Under the pieces are notes generated by a model. That model made no database searches and was not told the DNA's origin. It saw nothing but the letters and a program-made list of their open reading frames with translations. From the NCBI GenBank assembly GCA_964245755.1, contig CAXTNV010000002.1, positions 1 through 64,000 of the forward strand: a DNA stretch of 64,000 bases, written 5' to 3'. The stretch is from Lichenicoccus sp964245755 (lineage in GTDB: Bacteria > Pseudomonadota > Alphaproteobacteria > Acetobacterales > Acetobacteraceae). Each line of letters opens with the position of its first letter. Within the stretch, counting starts at the first letter, position 1. Position numbers and translations under genes: made by a program. This document shows, in pieces, positions 44,301 to 52,966 of this stretch.

Positions 44301-45731
44301 CTAGCGCCGCAGCATCAGGCCGAGCACCCGCTCGGTCAGCCGGCCGTGCGGCGGGCTCATCCAGGTGAAGCCGCTGAAGCGGCCGGGTCGATACACCGCA
44401 CGCTGATGCGAGAAGCGCAGAAACCCGGCGTGACCGTGATAGGCGCCGGTGCCGCTCTGGCCGACGCCGCCGAAGGGAAGCGACGGCATCGCCGCGTGCA
44501 GGATGGTGCCGTTCAGGGTGACGCCGCCCGATCGCGTGCGCGACAGCACCATCTCCTGCCGGGACGGGTCGTCGGTGTAGCAGTACAGCGCCAGCGGCGT
44601 GGGCCGCGCGCCGACGAAGGCCGCAGCCTGCTCCAGCGAGTCGTAGGGCAGCACCGGCAGCACCGGGCCGAAGATCTCCTCCTGCATCACCCGCGACGCG
44701 GGGTCGGGCCCGCACAGGATGGTCGGCGGCATCCGACGCTGCGCGTCCAGCCGTTCGCGCCGTTCCGGCCGGTCCTCGGGGTGGCGCAGCACCGCGTCGC
44801 AGCCGCTCGCCGCATCGTCGATCAGCGCCTTCAGTCGCCGGTGATGCGAGCTGCTGATGATGGCGGTGTAGTCAGGGTTGTCGGCGATGCCGGGATAGAG
44901 CCGGAGTGCGGCGGCGTGCAGCGCCTCCGCGGTGGCGGACAGGCGGTGCCGTGGCGTCAGCACGTAGTCCGGCGCCAGGCAGGTCTGGCCGGCATTGAAG
45001 AACTTGCCGACCGCCACGCTGTGCGCGGCACGGCTCAGTGCCGCGGCATCCTCGACGGCATCCTCGCACAGGATCACCGGCGACTTGCCGCCGAGCTCGA
45101 GGGTCACCGGAACCAGGCCCTCGGCTGCGCTCTGCATCACGCTGCGGCCGACCGCCGGCGAGCCGGTGAACAGCAGGTGGTCGAACGGCAGGGCGCAGAA
45201 CCGCCGCGCGACGTCGGCATCGCCGGTCACCACGGCGAGCTGGTCCGGCTCGAACGCCTCTCCCAGCATGCGGCCCAGCAGCGCCGAGCAGGTCGGACTG
45301 TGCTCCGAGGGCTTCAGCATGATCCGGTTGCCGGCCGCCAGCGCGTCGACCACCGGCAGCAGCGACAGCAGGATCGGGAAGTTCCAGGGCGACACGATGC
45401 CGACGCAGCCCAGCGGCTGCATCATGCTCCAGGCGCGGCCGGGCCACAGCCGGGCACCGACCCGGTGCCGTCGCGGCCGCATCCAGCGCCCCACGCGGCT
45501 GGCGGAATAGCCGAGCGCGTCCAGCACCGGCAGGATTTCGGCGAGGATTGTCTCGGGCCGCGCCCTGTTGCCGTAATCGGCGTGCACCGCACGATGCAGC
45601 GGCTCGGCGTGGCGGCGCAGCAGCGTGGCCAGCCTGCCGAGCGATGCCCGTCGTGCGGCGGCGGACGGGCAGGGATCGCGCGCCGCCGCGAGCTTCTGGC
45701 TGTCGAGACGCTGCCGCAGGCTGTCGATCAT
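44301..45731 (-). CDS. Aldehyde dehydrogenase, coniferyl-aldehyde-dehydrogenase-like
   Basis: 476-residue NAD(P)-dependent aldehyde dehydrogenase in the CALDH/fatty-aldehyde branch. The catalytic cysteine is Cys251 in FFNAGQTCLAPDYVL, the general base Glu lies in TLELGGKSPVILCED, and SPWNFPILLSLLPVVDALAA is the cofactor/entry motif. PSLPFGGVGQSGTGAYHG closes the active-site segment. The start is ATG 45731; a longer frame adds a tail with no family match. Divergent from sppA. Physiological substrate unknown; aromatic or long-chain aldehydes are typical. Confidence 0.92.
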   Translation of the reverse strand: MIDSLRQRLDSQKLAAARDPCPSAAARRASLGRLATLLRRHAEPLHRAVHADYGNRARPETILAEILPVLDALGYSASRVGRWMRPRRHRVGARLWPGRAWSMMQPLGCVGIVSPWNFPILLSLLPVVDALAAGNRIMLKPSEHSPTCSALLGRMLGEAFEPDQLAVVTGDADVARRFCALPFDHLLFTGSPAVGRSVMQSAAEGLVPVTLELGGKSPVILCEDAVEDAAALSRAAHSVAVGKFFNAGQTCLAPDYVLTPRHRLSATAEALHAAALRLYPGIADNPDYTAIISSSHHRRLKALIDDAASGCDAVLRHPEDRPERRERLDAQRRMPPTILCGPDPASRVMQEEIFGPVLPVLPYDSLEQAAAFVGARPTPLALYCYTDDPSRQEMVLSRTRSGGVTLNGTILHAAMPSLPFGGVGQSGTGAYHGHAGFLRFSHQRAVYRPGRFSGFTWMSPPHGRLTERVLGLMLRR

Positions 45732-45812
45732 GCAGCGTTGTAGAGGGCTCGGCTTGCCGACGGCAAAAATTAACGTAGCGTAGCCGTCCTGCATGAAACC
45801 GGAACCGACCTC

Positions 45813-46763
45813 ATGAGCCTCGAATCGGATCTGGTCGTGGATCGGCTGCGCCTCAAGCGCCGTCTGGCGCTCTGGCGCACGCTTGCGGTGGTGGGCTTCG
45901 TGCTGGCGCTGCTGGCGGCGGGCGGCGCGCGCTTCCACATGGCGCCCGGACCGCATCTCGCCCGGCTGAAGGTGGACGGGATCATCACCGACGATCCTGA
46001 GCGGCTCGCGTTGATCGACCAGGCCCGCAAGGACCCGCGGGTGCTGGGCATGATCCTGTCGATCGACAGCCCGGGCGGCTCGGTCGCCGGGGGAGAGTCG
46101 CTGCACGATGCGATCGACCGCTTCGCCGCGCGCAAGCCGGTGGTCGCGGTGATGGGCGGTGTCGCGGCGTCCGCCGGCTACATGATCGCCGTTCCCGCAG
46201 CGAGGATCTTCGCCTCCAACGCCACCCTGACGGGCTCGATCGGCGTGCTGCTGCAGTCGCCCGACGTCTCCGGCCTGCTCGGCAAGGTGGGCGTGAGTGT
46301 CGATGAGCTGGTTTCGGGCCCGCTCAAGGGACAGCCCAGCGTGGTCAAGCCGCTTTCGCCCGACGGCCGGGCGATGCTGCAGGGCGTGGTCATGGATCTC
46401 TACGAGCAGTTCGTCGACATGGTCGCGAGTGGCCGGCACATGAACGCCGCGCGGGTGCGTGGTCTCGCCGACGGGCGTCCGTATACCGGTCGCCAGGCGA
46501 TCGGGCTCGGGTTCGTCGATCAGATCGGCACGGAGCAGGACGCCAGGCAATGGCTTGCTCAGGCCAGGCACATCTCCGTCGACACCGTCGCCCGCGAGCT
46601 CAAGCCGGCCGAGAAGGGCCCCTGGTGGCGCCGCCAGGTGGGCGCGGTGCTGGAGGACCTCACGACCACTGCGCTGAACCGGCTCATTGCGGGGTCATCC
46701 ATGAAAACCCTTATTCCGCAAGGGCTTGTCCTTGACGGGCCGCTGGCGCTCTGGCAACCTTGA
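45813..46763 (+). CDS. sppA: Signal peptide peptidase SppA (S49 family)
   Basis: 316-residue inner-membrane serine protease facing the periplasm, degrading cleaved signal peptides. One N-terminal transmembrane helix (LAVVGFVLALLAAGGARF) is followed by the protease domain. The nucleophile is Ser120 in GGVAASAGYMIA and the general base is Lys172 in SGPLKGQPS, the S49 Ser-Lys dyad. The length fits the short 36-kDa class. The start is ATG 45813. ihfB follows 21 nt later, the usual alphaproteobacterial pair. Confidence 0.93.
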   Translation: MSLESDLVVDRLRLKRRLALWRTLAVVGFVLALLAAGGARFHMAPGPHLARLKVDGIITDDPERLALIDQARKDPRVLGMILSIDSPGGSVAGGESLHDAIDRFAARKPVVAVMGGVAASAGYMIAVPAARIFASNATLTGSIGVLLQSPDVSGLLGKVGVSVDELVSGPLKGQPSVVKPLSPDGRAMLQGVVMDLYEQFVDMVASGRHMNAARVRGLADGRPYTGRQAIGLGFVDQIGTEQDARQWLAQARHISVDTVARELKPAEKGPWWRRQVGAVLEDLTTTALNRLIAGSSMKTLIPQGLVLDGPLALWQP

Positions 46764-46784
46764 AAGCCTGTTCGGGGGGACAGG

Positions 46785-47084
46785 ATGACCAAGTCGGAGT
46801 TGATCGCTGAGCTCGCTTCGGCCAATCCCCACCTTCTCAGCCGTGACATCGAGCTGATCGTCTCGACCGTGTTCGACGAGATCACCGCGGCTTTGTCGCG
46901 TGGTGCCCGCGTCGAGTTGCGCGGCTTCGGCGCCTTCACCGTCAAGCAGCGCGACGCCCGCACCGGCCGCAACCCACGCACCGGCGAGGCGGTGGCGGTC
47001 GACGAGAAGATGGTGCCGTTCTTCAAGGCGGGGAAGGAGCTGCGCGAGCGGGTCAACCAGCGCGCACCCGGACGACGAAGCTGA
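46785..47084 (+). CDS. ihfB: Integration host factor subunit beta
   Basis: 99-residue DNA-bending protein, partner of IhfA. Family blocks are SELIAELASANPHLLSRDIE, ALSRGARVELRGFGAFTVKQ and RTGRNPRTGEAVAVDEKMV, where the Pro in RNPRTG is the intercalating residue at the beta-arm tip. The two helices of the N-terminal dimerisation part match HU/IHF length. It lies 21 nt after sppA. Followed by a small CCGCC/GGCGG hairpin (47087-47099) that could act as terminator. Confidence 0.95.
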   Translation: MTKSELIAELASANPHLLSRDIELIVSTVFDEITAALSRGARVELRGFGAFTVKQRDARTGRNPRTGEAVAVDEKMVPFFKAGKELRERVNQRAPGRRS

Positions 47085-47188
47085 GCCCGCCCCGGGCGGT
47101 GGTTGACACGATGCTTTCGATCGGTCCGTGTTCTTGTTATGTTCGAGGTCCCGCGATAGGCTTCTGGTGACAAGGGAGGGTCTGCCCG

Positions 47189-47434
47189 ATGAACCGGAGT
47201 GTCCGCCACTGGCTCTGCCTCGCGATGCTCACCGCGTCCGTGCTCGGATCGACGCAGCCTGCATCGGCAGGAGAACGCCTGCTGCGCTGTGCGACGTCGC
47301 AGGCATCCACCCGTTTCGGGCATGCCGCGCCGGAAGCCGCCCGGCATCGCTACTACGCGCCGCTGCGTAGTGCCATGTTCTTCACCCATCGCGGATCCGC
47401 CTGCGGCTGGAAGGTCGCACGGAATCATGGCTGA
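47189..47434 (+). CDS. Small secreted protein, hypothetical
   Basis: 81-residue protein with a clear signal peptide (core WLCLAMLTASVLGS, cleavage near ASAGE). GGGAGGG lies 9 nt before the ATG, which decides the start. The mature part has two Cys (LLRCATSQ, SACGWKVA), consistent with one disulfide. I do not recognise a family. A TTGACA hexamer at 47103 may belong to its promoter, though no matching -10 is seen at the right spacing. Confidence 0.6.
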   Translation: MNRSVRHWLCLAMLTASVLGSTQPASAGERLLRCATSQASTRFGHAAPEAARHRYYAPLRSAMFFTHRGSACGWKVARNHG

Positions 47435-47486
47435 GCCGCGCCTCGTCTGCGCGGGCGCTTCTGCCGCTCTCTAAGTGGAGCTGAAC

Positions 47487-47795
47487 GTGTTCAGGAAAAG
47501 CAACGGCAGTTCGAAGGCAACGCCGCCGTCCGATGCGGCGGTGAGGCCGGCGCCCCCGGGAAAGACAATGTTGCCGGGAAAACCGGCGCCCGTCGCCTCG
47601 CCTGTGGCCGCAGGCAAGCAGGCCTATGAGGCACGTCGCGCCGCCAAGGCCGGCGTTAGCCTGGACCGCTGGATGGCGGACAAGCACAAGCGCGCCGAAG
47701 CCGAACTCGCGGCTGCGCGTCGCGCGCGCAGCAAGGCGCCTGCCAAGCGCGGCTTTATCAAGCGTCTGCTGGACCGCGCGCACAAGCCGCTCTGA
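47487..47795 (+). CDS. Small basic hypothetical protein
   Basis: 102-residue, Lys/Arg- and Ala/Pro-rich protein. GTG 47487 has GGAG 6 nt upstream and is preferred over GTG 47475, which has no such site. Composition (KAPAKRGFIKRLLDRAHKPL at the C-terminus) suggests a nucleic-acid- or membrane-surface-binding protein, but no domain is visible. Its stop overlaps the upstream end of the next reading frame. Confidence 0.55.
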   Translation: MFRKSNGSSKATPPSDAAVRPAPPGKTMLPGKPAPVASPVAAGKQAYEARRAAKAGVSLDRWMADKHKRAEAELAAARRARSKAPAKRGFIKRLLDRAHKPL

Positions 47796-47875
47796 GCCGG
47801 CGCATCGACGCCGACACATCCGGCTGCACGCTGGCGCTGCACGCCGACTGGAGTGCGCATCCGGCCAAGCGATGG

Positions 47876-48808
47876 ATGACCTCGGCGATCCGACGGCGGG
47901 GCGGCTGGTGCGCGCACGCGCCGCAGCCGGTGGGCGATACCGGCTCGCTGCTGCGGCGTTTGCGTGTGCGGGCAGGCGAGGGCGGGATCGCGTTCGGCAT
48001 CGATTGTCCGCTCGGCCTGCCCCGCGCCTACGTCCAGCGCCATCCGGGTCGGTGCCGCAACTTCCGTGAGTTCCTCTTGCGGCTCGACGCCATGCCGCAA
48101 TGGCTGGAGGTGTGCGGGCAGCTCGACGAGGTCGGCGAACGGCGGCCGTTCTACCCGCGTCATCCGCGTCGCGGCATGCGTCGCGCCGAACATGCCGCGG
48201 CCCTTGGACTGGACGGACCGGCATCGCTGTATCGCCGCTGCGACCAGGCCACCGCGACCCGCCCGGCCGGCGCGCCGCTGTTCTGGACCCTCGGCGCCAA
48301 TCAATCGGGCAAGGCGGCGATCGCGGCGTGGCGCGATCTGGTGCTGCCGGCGCTTCGCGAGCAGCCGGCGCTGCTGCATCTCTGGCCGTTCGATGGCGAC
48401 CTGGCGAGCTGGCGGTCAGCGGCGGCGGCAGCCGGGCGCGTGCTGCTGGCGGAGACCTATCCGGCTGAGGCGCTGGACCAGCTCGGGTTGCGGCTGCGCC
48501 CGGCGTCGACCGCTCCGGCGGCGTGGCGCGGCAGCAAGCGCCGGCAGTCCGACCGCGCAGGACTGGCACCCGGCCTGCGCGCTGCGCTGGGCGCGCTACA
48601 GGTGGCAATCTCTCCGGCGTTGCGGGCGGCGCTGGATGACGGCTTCGGCGCCGACGCGGCCGCCGAAGATCGCTTCGACAGCGTGCTCGGATTGATCTGC
48701 GTGCTGTCGGTGCTGGGCGGGCATCGACCGGACGAGGTTCCGCAGGATCCCTGGGTGCAACGCTGGGAGGGCTGGGTTCTCGGCCTGGCGCAGCCGCCGC
48801 CCGGCTGA
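47876..48808 (+). CDS. Conserved hypothetical protein, possibly RNase-H-like fold
   Basis: 310 residues from ATG 47876, but the same frame carries what looks like a conserved beginning, LALHADWSAHPAKRW, before that ATG (from about 47831). No ATG, GTG or TTG occurs there; CTG 47792 overlaps the preceding stop. Markers are GIAFGIDCPLGLPRAYVQ, RRPFYPRHPRRGMRRAEH, FWTLGANQSGKAAIAAWRD and VLLAETYPAEALDQLG. The two acidic motifs, HADWS and GIDCPLGLP, recall DUF429-type RNase-H-fold proteins; that is inference. Function unknown. Confidence 0.65.
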   Translation: MTSAIRRRGGWCAHAPQPVGDTGSLLRRLRVRAGEGGIAFGIDCPLGLPRAYVQRHPGRCRNFREFLLRLDAMPQWLEVCGQLDEVGERRPFYPRHPRRGMRRAEHAAALGLDGPASLYRRCDQATATRPAGAPLFWTLGANQSGKAAIAAWRDLVLPALREQPALLHLWPFDGDLASWRSAAAAAGRVLLAETYPAEALDQLGLRLRPASTAPAAWRGSKRRQSDRAGLAPGLRAALGALQVAISPALRAALDDGFGADAAAEDRFDSVLGLICVLSVLGGHRPDEVPQDPWVQRWEGWVLGLAQPPPG

Positions 48809-48900
48809 CCACCACCTGCGTCCTTGCCGCGGCGGTGGCCAGCTTATTGCGCGAACCGTATAGTCGCGGGGCAGGGTGCAGCGACACGGAGGGTTCGACG

Positions 48901-50370
48901 GTGCTGGACTTCAACGAGACTGGAGCCGCGGTCGAGCCTCATCTCGCGGAGCGGACGACGGTCGTGCCGGTGATCCTCTCCGGCGGTTCCGGCAGCCGCC
49001 TCTGGCCGGTGTCGCGTGCGAGCTTCCCGAAGCAGCTCTGGCCGCTGATCTCCGAGCGCAGCCTGCTGCAGGAGACCGCGCTGCGCGGCGTCGGCGACGG
49101 CTTCGCCGCCCCCATCATCGTCTGCAACCACGAGCACCGCTTCCTGATCGCCGAGCAGCTGCGCGAGGCCGGCATCCACGATGCCCGCATCGTGCTCGAA
49201 CCGGTCGGCCGGAACTCCGCACCGGCGCTGGCCGCAGCGGCACTGCTGGTGGCCGAGGAGAACCCGCGTGCGGTGCTGTGGATGATGGCGGCGGACTCGG
49301 CGATCACCAAGCCCGAAGCCCTGGCCGAGGCGGTCGCGGCCGCGGTCGCGGCAGCGCTCTGCGGCCGCCTGGTCACCTTCGGGATGAGGCCGATGCGTCC
49401 CGAGACCGGTTACGGCTACATCGAGGCCGGCGAGCCGCTGCCGGGCCTGCCTGGAGTTCGCGCCTTGGCGGGCTTCGTCGAGAAGCCCGACCTGGAGCGC
49501 GCGGTCGAGCTGGTCGCCTCCGGGCGGCACCTCTGGAACTCGGGCATGTACGTCTTCACCGCCGAGACCCTGCTCGAGGAGATGCAGCTCTACGCCCCGG
49601 CGGTGCTGGCGGCGGCACGGCGCGCGGTCGAGGCGCGAAGCAGCGACCTGCATTTCATTCGCCTCGATGCCGCCGCCTTCGCCGAGGCGCCCGACATCAG
49701 CATCGACTACGCAGTCGCCGAGCACACCCACCGCGCCGCCGTGGTGCCGGCCGACCTGGGCTGGTCCGACGTCGGCAGCTGGGACGCGCTGTGGGACATC
49801 AGCGAGAAGGACAAGACCGGCAACGTCGCGGTGGGCGACGTATTCCTCGAGCACACCCGCAACTGCTACGTGCGCAGCGACGGCATCGTCACCGCCGTCA
49901 CCGGCCTGCAGGACGCCATCGTCGTGGTCACCGAGGACGCGGTGATGGTCACCCACCGGGAGCGCGCGCAGGACGTCAAGAAGGTGGTGGAGCGGCTGCG
50001 TGCGCATGGACGTCACGAGGCGGTGGCGCATAACCGTATCTACCGACCCTGGGGCTTCCAGGAGGCGCTGACCGCCGGCGACCGCTTCCAGGTCAACCGG
50101 GTGCTGATCTCGCCGGGCGGCAAGCTGTCGCTGCAGAAGCACTACCACCGGGCCGAGCATTGGATCGTGGTGGCCGGCGTGGCGCTGGTGGTGCGAGACG
50201 GCGAGGAGCTGCTGGTGCGGGAAAACGAGAGCGTCTACCTGCCGCTCGGCTGCCAGCACCGGGTTTGCAATCCGGGGCGGATCCCGCTGATCCTGATCGA
50301 GGTGCAGTCCGGCTCCTACCTTAAGGAGGACGACGTGGTCCGGATCGAGGACGAGTACGGGCGCGTCTAG
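48901..50370 (+). CDS. Mannose-1-phosphate guanylyltransferase / mannose-6-phosphate isomerase
   Basis: 489-residue bifunctional type II PMI/GMP enzyme making GDP-mannose for exopolysaccharide or glycolipids. The nucleotidyltransferase half shows VILSGGSGSRLWPVSRASFP, KQLWPL, GYGYIEAGE and GFVEKPDLE. The C-terminal cupin isomerase half shows RPWGFQEALTAGDRFQVNRV and KLSLQKHYHRAEHWIVVAG. The GTG 48901 start has GGAGGG 7 nt upstream. It stands alone between an unknown gene and a LysR regulator, but GDP-mannose is a likely donor for the dolichol-phosphate-type enzyme at 52967. Symbols manC, cpsB and xanB are used for homologs. Confidence 0.93.
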   Translation: MLDFNETGAAVEPHLAERTTVVPVILSGGSGSRLWPVSRASFPKQLWPLISERSLLQETALRGVGDGFAAPIIVCNHEHRFLIAEQLREAGIHDARIVLEPVGRNSAPALAAAALLVAEENPRAVLWMMAADSAITKPEALAEAVAAAVAAALCGRLVTFGMRPMRPETGYGYIEAGEPLPGLPGVRALAGFVEKPDLERAVELVASGRHLWNSGMYVFTAETLLEEMQLYAPAVLAAARRAVEARSSDLHFIRLDAAAFAEAPDISIDYAVAEHTHRAAVVPADLGWSDVGSWDALWDISEKDKTGNVAVGDVFLEHTRNCYVRSDGIVTAVTGLQDAIVVVTEDAVMVTHRERAQDVKKVVERLRAHGRHEAVAHNRIYRPWGFQEALTAGDRFQVNRVLISPGGKLSLQKHYHRAEHWIVVAGVALVVRDGEELLVRENESVYLPLGCQHRVCNPGRIPLILIEVQSGSYLKEDDVVRIEDEYGRV

Positions 50371-50391
50371 ATCGCGCGCCGCGGCTCGCCG

Positions 50392-51282
50392 CTAGCTGCG
50401 TGACGGCATCTCGGTCAGCAGGAAATCGCGGAACACGGCCACCCGCTTGGAGGTGCGCAGTTCCTCGGGGTAGACGAAATAGGCCTCGATCACCGGCGAC
50501 TTCACCTGCGAAAGGATCTTCTTCAGGCCGGGCCGCTCGTTGACGATGTAGTGCGGCAGCGAGCCGATGCCGAGCCCGGCCTCGATCGCATCCGCCATCG
50601 CAGAGAAGTTGTTGACCTCGAACGTGGAGCTGCGTTTCTGCCCGTTGGTCTTGCCGGCGGTGGCGAGCCAGTTGATGTCGGGCGCAGGCGGCTGGTAGGA
50701 GCCGAACAGCACCAGCTTGTGCTCGTCGAGCTCGTCTACTCCAGCCGGGGTGCCGGCGGCTTCCAGGTAGGCGGGGGAGGCGCACACCGGCATGTGGATG
50801 TCGGCGAGATGCCGCTGCACCAGGTCGGGCTGGCGAGGCGGGTGCATGCGGATTGCCACGTCGGCCTCGCGCATGCCCAGGTCGAGGTCGCCGTCCTCGA
50901 GGATGAGCGTGATGCTGACGTCGGGGTTCGTGCGCAGGAACGCGGGCAGCCTCGGAGTCAGCCACATGCTGCCGAAGCCTGTGGTGGTCGTCACCTTGAG
51001 ACGGCCGGCCGCTTTCTCCTTGCTCTCGGTGAGCAACGCCTCCGTCATCGCCAGCTTGGCGAACACTTCGCGGACGGTGCGGTTCATCGCCTCGCCCTGC
51101 TCCGTCAGAATGAGCCCGCGGGCGTGGCGGTGGAACAAGGGCACCTGCAGCGCCTCTTCCAGTGCCGAGATCTGCCGCGACACCGCTGACTGGCTGAGGT
51201 TGAGCACGTCCCCGGCATGGGTAAAGCTGCCCGCCTCGGCAACGGCATGGAAGATGCGGAGCTTGTCCCAGTCCATGCTCAT
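50392..51282 (-). CDS. LysR-family transcriptional regulator
   Basis: 296-residue LTTR. The N-terminal winged helix reads RIFHAVAEAGSFTHAGDVLN, then LSQSAVSRQISALEEALQVP; the effector domain follows from about residue 90 with LKVTTTTGFGSMWLTPRLPA. No ligand can be inferred. It sits 48 nt downstream of trxB on the same strand, so it is probably co-transcribed with it or has its own promoter in that gap. Start ATG 51282. Confidence 0.93.
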   Translation of the reverse strand: MSMDWDKLRIFHAVAEAGSFTHAGDVLNLSQSAVSRQISALEEALQVPLFHRHARGLILTEQGEAMNRTVREVFAKLAMTEALLTESKEKAAGRLKVTTTTGFGSMWLTPRLPAFLRTNPDVSITLILEDGDLDLGMREADVAIRMHPPRQPDLVQRHLADIHMPVCASPAYLEAAGTPAGVDELDEHKLVLFGSYQPPAPDINWLATAGKTNGQKRSSTFEVNNFSAMADAIEAGLGIGSLPHYIVNERPGLKKILSQVKSPVIEAYFVYPEELRTSKRVAVFRDFLLTEMPSRS

Positions 51283-51330
51283 GCTGCGCTGCTCACTTCC
51301 GGCTGAGGTGGCCGCGCCCGGCGGCTGGTT

Positions 51331-52329
51331 TCACGCGGCGACCAGAACAGAAGCGGAGTGGCGCTCCGCGAGGTATTTTTCCGCCTCGAGTGCCGCCATG
51401 CAACCGGTGCCGGCGGCGGTCACCGCCTGGCGGAACACCTTGTCCTGCACGTCGCCGGCGGCGAACACGCCCGGCAGCGAGGTCTGCGTGGTGCCGGGCC
51501 TGGTGATCACGTAGCCCTCCTCGTCCAGCGCCACCTGGTTGCGGAACACCGACGTGTTGGGCGTGTGCCCGATCGCCACGAACATGCCGTCTACGGCGAG
51601 GCGGGAGGGTGCGTCGGTGACGATGTCGCGCAGCAGCAGGCCGCCCACGACCGGCGGCGTCCCGGACTCGATGATGTCCTCCACCACGCTGTTCCAGATC
51701 ACCGATACTTTCGGATGCGAGAACAACCGGTCCTGCAGGATCCTTTCCGCGCGCAGCCGGTCGCGGCGGTGGATCAGGGTGACGTGATCCGCATGGTGGG
51801 TAAGGTAGAGCGCCTCCTCGACCGCAGTGTTGCCGCCGCCGACCACCGCGACGCGCCGGCCGCGATAGAAGAAGCCGTCGCAGGTGGCGCAGGCGGATAC
51901 GCCAGCACCCTGCAGCTTCTTCTCTGCCGGAAGTCCGAGCCAGCGCGCCTGAGCGCCGGTGGCGATGATGACACTGCCCGCGAGGTAGACGTCGCCGGAG
52001 TCGCCGATGAGCCGGAACGGGGCGCCCGGAGCGCGCGGCGCGGTCAGGTCAGCCTCCATGATCATGTCGTGGATGATGCGGGTGCCGACATGCTCGGCCT
52101 GACGCGCCATCTGCTCCATCAGCCAGGGACCCTGGATCGCATCGGCGAAGCCCGGGTAGTTCTCGACGTCGGTGGTGATCATGAGCTGGCCGCCCGGCTG
52201 CAGGCCGGCGACCATGACCGGGCTGAGATTGGCGCGTGCCGCGTAGATTGCGGCGGTATAGCCGGCTGGTCCGGCGCCGATCACCAGCACGTCGGTTGAG
52301 ATTGCGTCGGTCATCGTCTTGGTCTGCAC
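51331..52329 (-). CDS. trxB: Thioredoxin-disulfide reductase
   Basis: 332-residue FAD/NADPH enzyme that reduces thioredoxin. FAD loop VIGAGPAGYTAAIYAARANL; redox pair Cys147-Cys150 in SACATCDGFFYRG; NADPH loop VAVVGGGNTAVEEALYL; and ASP-rich FAD-binding end GVFAAGDVQDKVFRQAVTAA. Start either ATG 52329 or the in-frame ATG 52314; both are near the divergent Lrp-type gene (about 150 nt away), so the shared gap holds both promoters. Confidence 0.96.
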   Translation of the reverse strand: MQTKTMTDAISTDVLVIGAGPAGYTAAIYAARANLSPVMVAGLQPGGQLMITTDVENYPGFADAIQGPWLMEQMARQAEHVGTRIIHDMIMEADLTAPRAPGAPFRLIGDSGDVYLAGSVIIATGAQARWLGLPAEKKLQGAGVSACATCDGFFYRGRRVAVVGGGNTAVEEALYLTHHADHVTLIHRRDRLRAERILQDRLFSHPKVSVIWNSVVEDIIESGTPPVVGGLLLRDIVTDAPSRLAVDGMFVAIGHTPNTSVFRNQVALDEEGYVITRPGTTQTSLPGVFAAGDVQDKVFRQAVTAAGTGCMAALEAEKYLAERHSASVLVAA

Positions 52330-52474
52330 TCTCCGGAAAGTGAGGATATCGGCCCGATTTGCGGCGGCGCAAGCGAGATGCCTGCGGGTGCGGCCCGACC
52401 CACGCGTTTCGCACGGCTTTGCGGCTTTCCTGCCGCTGCCCTATATGCTCGCGCCGGAAATGACCTCCGAACGG

Positions 52475-52960
52475 ATGATGGACACGACTCGCGTGACCGA
52501 GCTTGACGCCATCGACCGGCGGATCGTGGCCGAACTGCAGCAAGATGGCCGCATCACCAACGTCGAGCTGGCGCGTCGGGCCGGCATCTCCGCGCCACCG
52601 TGCCTGCGCCGGGTGCGCCGGCTCGAGGAGATGGGTGTGATTCGCGGCTATCACGGCGACAGCGACCCGCAGCTGCTCGGCTGGCCGATCGTTTTCTTCG
52701 CCCTGATCGGGCTCGACAGCCAGCGCGACGCGGTGCTGGCCGGGTTCGAGGCGCTGGTGGCGGACTGGCCGGAAGTGCGCGAGTGCCACATGATCCGGGG
52801 TGGTGGGGATTTCCTGCTGCGCCTGATGGCGCGCGATACCGCGCACGAGAACCAGCTCACCGGTCGCCTCACGGAAGCGGGGCACGTCAGCCGCGTGCAG
52901 ACCCTGCAGACCATCCGCACCAGCCGGGACCTTGCCGGCGTGCCGATCGACCCGCGCTGA
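52475..52960 (+). CDS. Lrp/AsnC-family transcriptional regulator
   Basis: 161-residue regulator. The HTH is LDAIDRRIVAELQQDGRITN followed by ELARRAGISAPPCLRRVRRL, and the RAM/ligand-binding domain follows with VRECHMIRGGGDFLLRLMA. The start is taken as ATG 52475; ATG 52445, 52460 and 52478 are in frame. Divergent from trxB, and 6 nt upstream of the glycosyltransferase at 52967, so it may control either. Effector (amino acid) unknown. Confidence 0.9.
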   Translation: MMDTTRVTELDAIDRRIVAELQQDGRITNVELARRAGISAPPCLRRVRRLEEMGVIRGYHGDSDPQLLGWPIVFFALIGLDSQRDAVLAGFEALVADWPEVRECHMIRGGGDFLLRLMARDTAHENQLTGRLTEAGHVSRVQTLQTIRTSRDLAGVPIDPR

Positions 52961-52966
52961 AGCATC

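Noticed and set aside
44301..46571. Longer aldehyde dehydrogenase frame of 756 residues
   Set aside because: The added N-terminus lies antisense within sppA and has no ALDH homology; ATG 45731 gives a normal protein.
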